A DNA stretch of 64,000 nucleotides from positions 79,566 through 143,565 of the forward strand of contig NW_027476763.1 in the NCBI RefSeq assembly GCF_051020955.1, written 5' to 3'. Shown here one piece after another: positions 53,141 to 64,000 of this stretch; within the stretch, counting starts at the first letter, position 1, and every line of letters begins with the position of its first letter. Position numbers and translations under genes: made by a program. The DNA is from Megalopta genalis. Taxonomy: Eukaryota > Arthropoda > Insecta > Hymenoptera > Halictidae. Under the pieces are notes generated by a model, which saw only the letters and a program-made list of their open reading frames with translations, was not told where the DNA came from and did no database searches.

Positions 53141-54049
53141 GAAGATTTACCTTCAAATCCATGCGAAACAAATGGTTTAGCTTCAAATACTTGTGATATA
53201 CATGATTTAGCTTCAGCTTCATGCGAAACAAACGAGTTAGCTTCAAATCCAAGCGAAACACATGATTTAGCTTCAAATCAATAGAAGTAGAAGATTTTCC
53301 TTCAAATCCATGCGAAACGAATGGTTTAGCTTCAAATACTTGTGATATACATGATTTAGCTTCAACTGCATGCAAAACAAACGAGTTAGCTTCAAATCCA
53401 AGCGAAACACATGATTTAGCTTCAAATCAATGCGAAATAGAAGGCTTAGCATCAAATCCATGCGACACAAATTATTTAGCTTCGTATACTTGCGATATAA
53501 GTGATATAGCTTCAAATGCAGACGAAACAAACGAGTGATCTTAAAATCCAAGCGTAACACGTGATTTAACTTCAAATCCATGCGAAACAAATAGTTCAGC
53601 TTCAAATACTTGTGATACACATGAATTTGCTTCAGCTGCATGCGAAACAAACGATTTAGCTTCAAATCCAAGCGAAACACATGATTTAGCTTCAAATCAA
53701 TGCGAAATAGAAGGCTTAGCATCAAATCCATGCGACACAAATTATTTAGCTTCGTATACTTGCGATATAAGTGATATAGCTTCAAATGCAGGTGAAACAA
53801 ACGAGTGATCTTCAAATCCAAGCGTAACACATGATTTAACTTCAAATCAATGGGAAATAGAAGATTTACCTTCAAATCCATGCGAAACAAATGGTTTAGC
53901 TTCAAATACTTGTGATATACATGATTTAGCTTCAACTGCATGCAAAACAAACGAGTTAGCTTCAAATCCAAGCGAAACACATGATTTAGCTTCAAATCAA
54001 AGCGAAATAGAAGGCTTACCATCAAATCCATGCGACCCAAATTATTTAG

Positions 54050-55250
54050 CTACGTATAATTGCGATATAAGTGATATAGCTTCAAATGCAGGTGAAACAA
54101 ACGAGTGATCTTCAAATCCAAGCGTAACACATGATTTAACTTCAAATCAATGGGAAGTAGGAGATTTACCTTCAAATCCATGCGAAACAATTGGTTTAGC
54201 TTCAAATACTTGTGATATACATGATTTAGCTTCAGCTGCATGCGAAACAAACGAGTTAGCTTCAAATCCAAGCGAAACACATGATTTAGCTTCAAATCAA
54301 TGCGAAATAGAAGGCTTAGCATCAAATCCATGCGACACAAATTATTTAGCTTCGTATAATTGCGATATAAGTGATATAGCTTCAAATGCAGGTGAAACAA
54401 ACGAGTGATCTTCAAATCCAAGCGTAACACATGATTTAACTTCAAATCAATGGGAAGTAGGAGATTTACCTTCAAATCCATGCGAAACAAATGGGTTAGC
54501 TTAAAATACTTGTGATACACATGATTTAGCTTCGGCTGGATGCGAAACAAACGAGTTAGCTTCAAATCCAAGCGAAACACATGATTTAGCTTCAAATCAA
54601 TGCGAAATAGAAGGCTTAGCATCAAATCCATGCGACACAAATTATTTAGCTTCGTATAATTGCGATATAAGTGATATAGCTTCAAATGCAGGTGAAACAA
54701 ACGAGTGATCTTCAAATCCAAGCGTAACACATGATTTAACTTCAAATCAATGGGAAGTAGAAGATTTACCTTCAAAGCCATGCGAAACAAATTGTTTAGC
54801 TTAAAATACTTGTGATACACATGATTTAGCTTCGGCTGGATGCGACACAAACGAGTTAGCTTCAAATCCAAGCGAAACACATGATTTAGCTTCAAATCAA
54901 TGCGAAATAGAAGGCTTGGCATCAAATCCATGCGACACAAATTATTTAGCTTCGTATAATTGCGATATAAGTGATATTGCTTCAAATGCAGGTGAAACAA
55001 ACGAGTGATCTTCAAATCCAAGCGTAACACATGATTTAACTTCAAATCAATGGGAAGTAGGAGATTTACCTTCAAATCCATGCGAAACAAATGGCTTAGC
55101 TTAAAATACTTGTGATACACATGATTTAGCTTCGGCTGCATGCGAAACAATCGAGTTAGCTTCAAATCCAAGTGAAACACATGATTTAGCTTCAAATCAA
55201 TGTGAAATAGAAGGCTTGGCATCTAATCCATGCGACACAAATTATTTAGC
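54050..55250 (+). repeat. Four near-identical tandem 300-bp HORs
   Basis: TATAATTGCG in U4 recurs at about 54056, 54356, 54656 and 54956, and GCTTAAAATACTTG in U9 at about 54499, 54799 and 55099. The spacing is exactly 300 bp. This is a locally homogenised run. A similar run with the same U4 and U9 variants lies around 45.0-45.8 kb. Confidence 0.85.
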
Positions 55251-58200
55251 TTCGTATACTAGCAATATAAGTGATATAGCTTAAAATGCAGTTGAAACAA
55301 ACCAGTGACCTTCAAATCCAAGCGTAACACTTGATTTAACTTCAAATCAATGGGAAGTAGAAGATTTACCTTCAAATCCATGCGAAACAAATTGTTTAGC
55401 TTCAAATACTTGTGATATACATGATTTAGCTTCAGCTGCATGCGAAACAAACGAGTTAGCTTCAAATCCAAGCGAAACACATGATTTAGCTTAAAAATCA
55501 ACGCGAAGTAGAAGGCTTAGCATCAAATCCATTCAACACAAATTATTTAGCTTCTTATACTTGCGATATAAGTGATAAAGCTTCAAATGCAGGCGAAACA
55601 AACGAGTGAGCTTTAAATCCAAGCGCAACACATGATTTAACTTCAAATCAATGCGAAATAGAAGATTTACCTTCAAATCCATGCGAAACAATTGGTTTAG
55701 CTTCAAATACTTGTGATATACATGATTTAGCTTCAGCTGCATGCGAAACAAACGAGTTAGCTTCAAATCCAAGCGAAACACATGATTTAGCTTCAAAACA
55801 TTGCGAAATAGAAGGCTTAGCATCAAATCCATGCGACACAAATTATTTAGCTTCGTATACTTGCGATATAAGTGATATGATTTCAAATGCAGGTGACACA
55901 AACGAGGATCTTCAAATCCAAGCGTAACACATGATTTAACTTCAAATCAATGGGAAGTAGAAGATTTACCTTCAAATCCATGCGAAATAAATGGTTTAGC
56001 TTCAAATACTTGTGATACACATGATTTAGCTTCGGCTGCATGTGAAACAAACGAGTTAGCTTCAAATCCAAGCGAAACACATGATTTAGCTTCAAATCAA
56101 TGCGAAGTAGAAGGCTTAGCATCAAATCCATGCAACACAAAATTATTTAGCTTCTTATACTTGCGATATAAGTGATAAAGCTTCAAATGCAGACGAAACA
56201 AACGAGTGAGCTTTAAATCCAAGCGTAACACATAATTTAACTTCAAATCAATGCGAAGTAGAAGATTTACCTTCAAATCGATGCGAAACAAATGGTTTAA
56301 CTTCAGATACTTGTGATATACATGATTTAGCTTCAACTGCATGCGAAACAAACGAGTTAGCTTCAAATCCAAGCGAAACACATGATTTAGCTTCAAATCA
56401 ATGCGAAATAGAAGGCTTAGCTTTCAAATCCATGCGACACAAATTATTTAGCTTCGTATACTTCCGATATAAGTGATATAGCTTCAATGCAGACGAAACA
56501 AACGAGTGATCTTCAAATCCAAGCGTAACAAATGATTTAACTTCAATCCATGCGAAACAAATGGTTCAGCTTCAATACTTGTGATACACATGAATTTGCT
56601 TCAGCTGCATGCGAAACAAACGATTAGCTTCACACCCAAGGGAAACATATGATTTAACTTCAAATCAATGCGAAGTAGAAGGCTTACCATCAAATCCATG
56701 CAACACAAATTATTTAGCTTCTTATACTTGCGATATAAGTGATATAGCTTCAAATGCAGGCGAAACACACGAGTGATATTCAAATCCAAGCGTAACACAT
56801 GATTTAACTTCAAATCAATTGCGAAGTAGAAGATTTATCCTTCAAATCCATGCGAAACAAATGGTTTAGCTTCAAATACTTGTTATATACATGATTTAGC
56901 TCAGCTGCATGCGAAACAAACGATTTAGCTTCAATCCAAGCGAGACACATGATTTAGCTTCAAATCAATGCGAAAAATAGAAGGCTTAGCATCAAATCCC
57001 ATGCGACACAAATTATTTAGCTTCGTATACTTGCGATATAAGTGATATAGCTTCAAATGCAGGTGAAACAAACGAGTGATCTTCAAGTCCAAGCGTAACA
57101 CATGATTTAACTTCAAATCCATGCGAAACAAATGGTTCAGCTTCAAATACTTGTGATACACATGAATTTGCTTCAGCTGCATGCGAAACAAACGATTTAG
57201 CTTCACACCCAGGGGAAACACATGATTTAACTTCAAATCAATGCGAAGTAGAAGGCTTACCATCAAATCCATGCAATACAAATTATTTAGCTTCTTATAT
57301 TTGCGATATAAGTGATATAGCATGAACTGCATGCGAAACAAACGAGTTAGCTTCAAATCCAAGCGAAAACACATGATTTAACTTCAAATCAATGCGAAGT
57401 AGAAGATTTAGGTTCAAATCCATGCGAAACAAATGGTTTAGCTTCAAATGCCTTGTGATATACATGATTTAGCTTCAGCTGCATGCGAAACAAACGAGTT
57501 AGCTTCAAATCCAAGCGAAACGCATGATTTAGCTTCAAATCAATGCGAAATAGAAGGCTTAGCAGCAAATCCATGCGACACAGATTATTTAGCTTCGTAT
57601 ACTTGCGATATAAGTGATATAGCTTCAAATGCAGACGGAACAAACGAGTGATCTTTAATCCAAGCGTAACACGTGATTTAACTTCAAATCCATGCGAAAC
57701 AAATGGTTCAGCTTCAAATACTTGTGATACACATGAATTTGCTTCAGCTGCATGCGAAACAAACGATTTAGCTTTACACCCAAGAGAAACACATGATTTA
57801 ACTTCATATCAATGCGAAGTAGAAGTCTTACCATCAAATCCATGCGACACAAATTATTTAGCTTCTTATACTTGCGATATAAGTGGTATAGCTTCAAATG
57901 CAGGCGAAACACACGAGTGATCTTCTAATCCAAGCGTAACACATGATTTAACTTCAAATCAATGCGAAGTAGAAGATTTACCTTCAAATCCATGCGAAAC
58001 AAATGGTTTAGCTTCAAATACTTGCGATACACATGATTTAGCTTCGGCTGCATGCGAATCAAACGAGTTAGCTTCAATCCAAGCGAAACACATGATTTAG
58101 CTTCAAATCAATGCGAAGTAGAAGGCTTAGCATTAAATCCATGCAACACAAATTATTTAGCTTCTTATACTTGCGATATAAGTGATAAAGCTTCAAATGC

Positions 58201-59615
58201 AGGCGAAACACACGAGTGATCTTCAAATCCAAGCGTAACACATGATTTAACTTTAAATCAATGCGAAGTAGAAGATTTACCTTCAAATCCATGCGAAACA
58301 AATGGTTTAGCTTCAATACTTGTGATATACATGATTTAGCTTCAGCTGCATGCGAAACAAACGAGTTAGCTTCAAATCCAAGCGAAACGCATGATTTAGC
58401 TTCAAATCAATGCGAAGTAGAAGACTTACCATCAAATCCATGCAACACAAATTATTTAGCTTCTTATACTTGCGGTATAAGTGATATAGCTTCAAATGCA
58501 GGCGAAACACACGAGTGATCTTCAAATCCAAGCGTAACACGTGATTTAACTTCAAATCCATGCGAAACAAATGGTTCAGCTTCAAATACTTTTGATACAC
58601 ATGAATTTGCTTCAGCTGCATGCGAAACAAACGATTTAGCTTCACACCCAAGGGAAACACATGATTTAACTTCAAATCAATGCGAAGTAGAAGGCTTACC
58701 ATCAAATCCATGCAACACAAATTATTTAGCTTCTTATACTTGCGATATAAGTGATATAGCTTCAAATGCAGGTGAAACAAACGAGTGATCTTCAAATCCA
58801 AGCGTAACACATGATTTAACTTCAAATCAACGGGAAGTAGAATATTTAACTTCAAATCCATGCGAAACATATGGTTTAGCTTCAAATACTTGTGATATAC
58901 ATGATTTAGCTTCAGCTGCATGCGAAACAAACGAGTTAGCTTCAAATCAATCGGAACACATGATTTAGCTTCAAATCAATGCGAAGTAGAAGGCTTAGCA
59001 TCAAATCCATGCAACACAAATTATTTAGCTTCATGATATTTGCGATATAAGTGATATAGCTTCAAATGCAGGAAACAAACGAGTGATCTTCAAATCCAAG
59101 CGTAACACTTTATTTAACTTCAAATCAATGGGAAGTAGAAGATTTACCTTCAAACCCATGCGAAACAAATGGTTTAGCTTCAAATACTTGTGATATACAT
59201 GATTTAGCTTCATCTGCATGCGAAACAAACGAGTTAGCTTCAAATCCAAGCGAAACACATGATTTAACTTCAAATCAATGCGAAGTAGAAGATTTACCTT
59301 CAAATCCATGCGAAACAAATGGTTTAGCTTCAGATACTTGTGATATACATGATTTAGCTTCAGCTGCATGCGAAACAAACGAGTTAGCTTCAAATCCAAG
59401 CGAAACACATGATTTAGCTTCAAATCAATGCGAAGTAGAAGGCTTAGCATCAAATCCATGCAACACAAATTATTTAGCTTCGTATACTTGCGATATAAGA
59501 GATATAGCTTCAAATGCAGACGGAACAAATGAGTGATCTTTAAATCCAAGCGTAACACGTGATTTAACTTCAAATCCATGCGAAACAAATGGTTCAGTTT
59601 CAAATACTTGTGATA

Positions 59616-59634
59616 ACATCTATTGTTGGTAATG
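59616..59634 (+). other. Only clearly non-repeat insertion in the array
   Basis: In U9 the normal TGTGATACACATGAATTTGC is replaced by TGTGATA, then ACATCTATTGTTGGTA, then ATGAAATTTGC. The net gain is about 14 bp. The inserted text resembles no part of the 30-bp unit. It places an ATG (59632) in frame with 62 following + strand repeat codons up to TGA at 59818, which is probably coincidental. It has no visible terminal repeats or target duplication. Confidence 0.8.
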
Positions 59635-59797
59635 AAATTTGCTTCATCTGCATGCGAAACAAACGATTTAGCTTCACACCCAAGGGAAACACATGATTTA
59701 ACTTCAAATCAATGCGAAGTAGAAGGCTTACCATCAAATCCATGCAACACAAATTATTTAGCTTCTTATACTTGCGATATAAGTGATATAGCTTCAA

Positions 59798-60121
59798 ATG
59801 CAGGCGAAACACACGAGTGATCCTTCAAATCCAAGCGTAACACATGATTTAACTTCAAATCAATGCGAAGTAGAAGATTTATCTTCAAATCCATGCGAAA
59901 CAAATGGTTTAGCTTCAAATACTTGTGATATACATGATTTAGCTTCAGCTGCATGCGAAACAAACGAGTTAGCTTCAAATCCAAGCGAAACACATGATTT
60001 AGCTTCAAATCAATGCGAAGTAGAAGGCTTAGCATCAAATCCATGCAACACAAATTATTTAGCTTCTTATACTTGCGATATAAGTGATAAAGCTTCAAAT
60101 GCAGGCGATACAAACGAGTGA
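59798..60121 (+). other. Example of a + strand decapeptide open frame, not called as a gene
   Basis: About 107 codons read as decapeptides such as PSNPCETNGL, ASNTCDIHDL and ASAACETNEL before the usual TGA at the end of U5. It is among the longest + frame runs because this HOR reads through its U10/U1 joint. Cys stands at position 5 in seven of ten units. Runs like this are bounded by the U5 TGA or by indels and have no separate start region. Confidence 0.6.
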
Positions 60122-63100
60122 GCTTTAAATCCAAGCGTAACACATGATTTAACTTCAAATCAATGCGAAGTAGAAGATTTACCTTCAAATCCATGCGAAA
60201 CAAATGGTTCAGCTTCAAATACTTGTGCTACACATGAATTTGCTTCAGTTGCTTGCGGAACAAACGATTTAGCTTCACATCCAAGGGAAACACATGATTT
60301 AACTTCAAATCAATGCGAAGTAGGAGGCTTACCATCAAATCCATGCAACACAAATTATTTAGCTTCTTATACTTGCGATATAAGTGATAAAGCTTCAAAT
60401 GCAGGCGAATCAAACGAGTAAGCTTTAGATCCAAGCGTAACACTTGATTTAACTTCAAATCAATGGGAAGTAGAAGATTTACCTTCAAATCCATGCGAAA
60501 CAATGGTTTAGCTTCAAATACTTGTGATATACATGATTTAGCTTCAGCTGCATGCGATACAAACGAGTTAGCTTCAAATCCAAGCGAAACACATGATTTA
60601 AGCTTCAAATCAATGCGAAGTAGAAGGCTTAGCATCAAATCCATGCAACACAAAGTATTTAGCTTCTTATACTTGCGATATAAGTGATAAAGCTTCAAAT
60701 GCAGGCGAAACAAACGAGTAAGCTTTAGATCCAAGCGTAACACATGATTTAACTTCAAATCAATGCGAAGTAGAAGACTTATCTTCAAATCCATGCGAAA
60801 CAAATGTTTAGCTTCAAATACTTGTGATATACATGATTTAGCTTCAACTGCACGCGAAACAAACGAGTTAGCTTCAAATGCAAGGGAAACACATGATTTA
60901 ACTTCAAATCAATGCGAAGTAGAAGGCTTAGCATCAAATCGATGCAACACAAATTATTTAGCTTCTTATACTTGCGATATAAGTGATAAAGCTTCAAATT
61001 GCAGGCGAAACAAACGAGTGAGCTTTAAATCCAAGTGTAGCACATGATTTAACTTCAAATCAATGCGAAGTAGAAGATTTACCTTCAAATCCATGCGAAA
61101 CAAATGGTTTAGCTTCAGATACTTGTTATATACATGATTTAGCTTCAACTGCATGCGAAACAAACGAGTTAGCTTCAAATCCAAGCGAAACACTTGATTT
61201 AGCTTCAAATCCAAGCGAAGCACATGATTTAGCTTCAATCAATGCGAAGTAGAAGGCTTAGCATCAAATCCATGCAACACAAATTATTTAGCTTCTTATA
61301 CTTGCGATATAAGCGATATAGCTTCAAATGCAGGCGAAACACACGAGTGATCTTCAAATCCAAGCGTAACACATGATTTAACTTCAAATCAATGCGAAGT
61401 AGAAGATTTACCTTCAAATCCATGCGAAACAAGTGGTTTAGCTTCAAATACTTGTGATATACATGCTTTAGCTTCAGCTGCATGCGAAACAAACGAGTTA
61501 GCTTCAAATCCAAGCGAAACACATGATTTAGCTTCAAATCAATGCGAAGTAGAAGGCTTAGCATCAAATCGATGCAACACAAATTATTTAGCTTCTTATA
61601 CTTGCGATATAAGTGATAAAGCTTCAAATGCAGGCGAAACAAACGAGTGAGCTTTAAATCCAAGTGTAACACATGATTTAACTTCAAATCAATGCGAAGT
61701 AGAAGATTTACCTTCAAATCCATGCGAAGCAAATGGTTTAGCTTCAGATACTTGTGATATACATGATTTAGCTTCAACTGCATGCGAAACAAACGAGTTA
61801 GCTTCAAATCCAAGCGAAACACTTGATTTAGCTTCAAATCCAAGCGAAACACATGATTTAGCTTCAAATCAATGGGATGTAGAAGATTTACCTTCAAATC
61901 CATGCGAAACAAATGGTTTAGCTTCAAATACTTGTCATATACATGATTTAGCTTCAGCTGCATGCGAACAAACGAGTTAGCTTCAAATCCAAGCGAAACA
62001 CATGATTTAGCTTCAAATCAATGCGAAGTAGAAGGCTAAGCATCAAATCCATGCAACACAAATTATTTAGCTTCTTATACTTGCGATATAATTGATAAAG
62101 CTTCAAATGCAGGCGATACAAACGAGTGAGCTTTAAATCCAAGCGTAACACATGATTTAACTTCAAATCAATGCGAAGTAGAAGATTTACCTTCAAATCC
62201 ATGCGAAAACAAATGGTTTAGCTTCAGATACTTGTGATATACATGATTTAGATTCAACTGCATGCGAAACAAAAGAGTTAGCTTCAAATCCATGCGAAAC
62301 ACATGATTTTGCTTCAAATCAATGCGAAATAGAATGCTTAGCTTCAAATCCATGCGACACAAATTATTTAGCTTCGTATACTTGCGATATAAGTGATATA
62401 GCTTCAAATGCAGACGAAACAAACGAGTGATCTGCAAATCCAAGCGTAACACGTGATTTGACTTCAAATCCATGCGAAACAAATGGTTCAGCTTCAAATA
62501 CTTGTGCTACACATGAATTTGCTTCAGTTGCTTGCGGAACAAACGATTTAGCTTCACATCAAGGGAAACACATGATTTAACTTCAAATCAATGCGAAGTA
62601 GGGAGGCTTACCATCAAATCCATGCAACACAAATTATTTAGCTTCTTATACTTGCGATATAAGTGATAAAGCTTCAAATGCAGGCGAATCAAACGAGTAA
62701 GCTTTAGATCCAAGCGTAACACTTGATTTAACTTCAAATCAATGGGAAGTAGAAGATTTACCTTCAAATCCATGCGAAACAAATGGTTTAGCTTCAAATA
62801 CTTGTGATATACATGATTTAGCTTCAGCTGCATGCGAAACAAACGAGTTAGCTTCAAATCCAAGCGAAACACATGATTTAGCTTCAAATCAATGCGAAGT
62901 AGAAGGCTAGCATCAAATCCATGCAACACAAAGTATTTAGCTTCTTATACTTGCGATATAAGTGATAAAGCTTCAAATGCAGGCGAAACAAACGAGTAAG
63001 CTTTAGATCCAAGCGTAACACATGATTTAACTTCAAATCAATGCGAAGTAGAAGACTTATCTTCAAATCCATGCGAATCAAATGGTTTAGCTTCAAATAC

Positions 63101-64000
63101 TTGTGATATACATGATTTAGCTTCAACTGCACGCGAAACAAACGAGTTAGCTTCAAATGCAAGGGAAACACATGATTTAACTTCAAATCAATGCGAAGTA
63201 GAAGGCTTAGCATCAAATCCATGCAACACAAATTATTTAGCTTCTTATACTTGCGATATAAGTGATATAGCTTCAAATGCAGGCGAAACACACGAGTGAT
63301 CTTCAAATCCAAGCGTAACACATGATTTAACTTCAAATCAATGCGAAGTAGAAGATTTACCTTCAAATCCATGCGAAACAATTGGTTTAGCTTCAGATAC
63401 TTGTTATATACATGATTTAGCTTCAACTGCATGCGAAACAAACGAGTTAGCTTCAAATCCAAGCGAAACACTTGATTTAGCTTCAAATCCAAGCGAAGCA
63501 CATGATTTAGCTTCAAATCAATGCGAAGTAGAAGGCTTAGCATCAAATCCATGCAACACAAATTATTTAGCTTCTTATACTTGCGATATAAGCGATATAG
63601 CTTCAAATGCAGGCGAAACACACGAGTGATCTTCAAATCAAGCGTAACACATGATTTAACTTCAAATCAATGCGAAGTAGAAGATTTACCTTCAAATCCC
63701 ATGCGAAACAAGTGTTTAGCTTCAAATACTTGTGATATACATGCTTTAGCTTCAGCTGCATGCGAAACAAACGAGTTAGCTTCAAATCCAAGCGAAACAC
63801 ATGATTTAGCTTCAAATCAATGCGAAGTAGAAGGCTTAGCATCAAATCGATGCAACACAAATTATTTAGCTTCTTATACTTGCGATATAAGTGATAAAGC
63901 TTCAAATGCAGGCGAAACAAACGAGTGAGCTTTAAATCCAAGTGTAACACATGATTTAACTTCAAATCAATGCGAAGTAGAAGATTTACCTTCAAATCCA

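Larger units (their letters stand above)
35525..53300 (+). repeat. Recurrent -1 variant of U7 (CAATAGAAGTAG)
   Basis: CAATGGGAAGTAG is replaced by CAATAGAAGTAG or CAATAAAAGTAG, one base shorter, followed by GATTTTCC. Copies start at 35525, 42578, 43927, 44376, 47795, 48244, 49263, 49712, 52231, 52680 and 53279. Four pairs are exactly 449 bp apart, and the AAAA form is always the left member of a pair. The CAATAG form creates TAG in the + frame and both forms shift it. Confidence 0.9.
1..64000 (+). repeat. 30-bp tandem satellite array filling the entire window
   Basis: Every stretch read is a head-to-tail copy of a 30-bp unit, always in the same orientation. A typical unit begins GCTTCAAATC, has the core TGCGAAAC and ends GATTTA or a variant. 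About 2,100 units fit in the window. There is no unique flank at either end, so the array continues outside. The exemplar at 11-40 has 11 G/C in 30, with A far above T and C above G on this strand. Most units keep one CpG in the GCG core. Size, homogeneity and nested periodicity fit eukaryotic satellite DNA. A very large repetitive protein gene is the alternative, but in-frame stops and frameshifts argue against it. Confidence 0.97.
55490..64000 (+). repeat. Array segment with frequent single-base indels
   Basis: The unit order is still recognisable, but one-base gains and losses appear about every few hundred bases, mostly in short A, C or G runs. Examples lie near 55494, 55907, 56140, 56418, 56485, 56545, 56571, 56818, 56975, 57366, 57449, 58075, 58315, 60503, 61000, 61238, 61967, 62207, 62910, 63638 and 63700. 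The contrast with 8.5-21.2 kb is strong. Low-quality sequence near a contig end or a genuinely decaying array edge would both fit. Confidence 0.85.

Noticed and set aside
54050..55250. Promoter -10 box from TATAAT in U4
   Set aside because: TATAATTG is a one-base change from the normal TATACTTG, repeats every 300 bp, and has no associated -35 element or gene.
59616..59634. Transposon insertion
   Set aside because: The inserted text is only about 14 bp, with no terminal repeats, target-site duplication or coding capacity.
1..64000. CRISPR array
   Set aside because: The 30-bp period resembles CRISPR repeat length, but there are no unique spacers between repeats. The units are contiguous and vary gradually.
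1..64000. tRNA, rRNA, telomeric repeat or known mobile element
   Set aside because: No cloverleaf, rRNA-like segment, TTAGGG-type repeat, long terminal repeat or transposase-like reading was seen on either strand.

Overview
The whole 64-kb window is one uninterrupted tandem-repeat array. I found no convincing gene, RNA gene, transposon, CRISPR array or unique-sequence flank. The array runs off both ends, so 64 kb is a minimum size. The basic unit is 30 bp. It starts near GCTTCAAATC, has a core TGCGAAAC and ends near GATTTA. The window holds about 2,100 units. The exemplar unit at 11-40 has 11 G/C of 30 and is A-rich and G-poor on the + strand, and this strand bias runs in one direction throughout. 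Size, AT-richness, nested organisation and lack of genes point to nuclear satellite DNA of a eukaryote, for example centromeric, pericentromeric or subtelomeric heterochromatin. I cannot name the organism.

The array is hierarchical. Ten distinguishable 30-bp units (called U1-U10 here) make a 300-bp higher-order repeat (HOR), first complete at 11-310. U6-U10 are diverged counterparts of U1-U5, so the 300-bp repeat is a doubled 150-bp pentamer. Local variants include a run of eight pure 150-bp pentamers (9677-10876), 240-bp octamers (21286-21765 and 24918-25397) and a 390-bp form containing a U1/U8 hybrid unit (four places). Above that level, blocks of about 0.8-3.8 kb are duplicated at offsets of about 3-7 kb. 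They are recognisable because they share rare variants.

Region by region: 1-8.75 kb holds three related blocks sharing a +1 insertion and a 9-bp deletion. From 8.5 to 21.2 kb I saw no indel that is not a multiple of 30 bp, and duplicated blocks there look almost identical. From 21.2 to 43 kb the array is a mosaic of 300-, 240- and 150-bp-stepped cassettes carrying a recurrent +1 variant, with a 3.5/3.8-kb duplication. From 35.5 to 53.3 kb a recurrent -1 variant spreads, often in pairs 449 bp apart. From 54.05 to 55.25 kb there are about four clean 300-bp HORs. From 55.5 kb to the end single-base indels become frequent, and the only clearly non-repeat insertion lies near 59616-59634.

Long open frames exist, up to 1,526 codons on the - strand. 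They are expected when a repeat unit whose length is a multiple of three lacks a stop in one frame. Common variants that are silent in the + strand decapeptide frame (ASNPCETNGL-like) change the residue in the - strand frame, so the longest frames do not look selected. The + frame is cut by TGA about once per 300 bp. No protein-coding gene is called.
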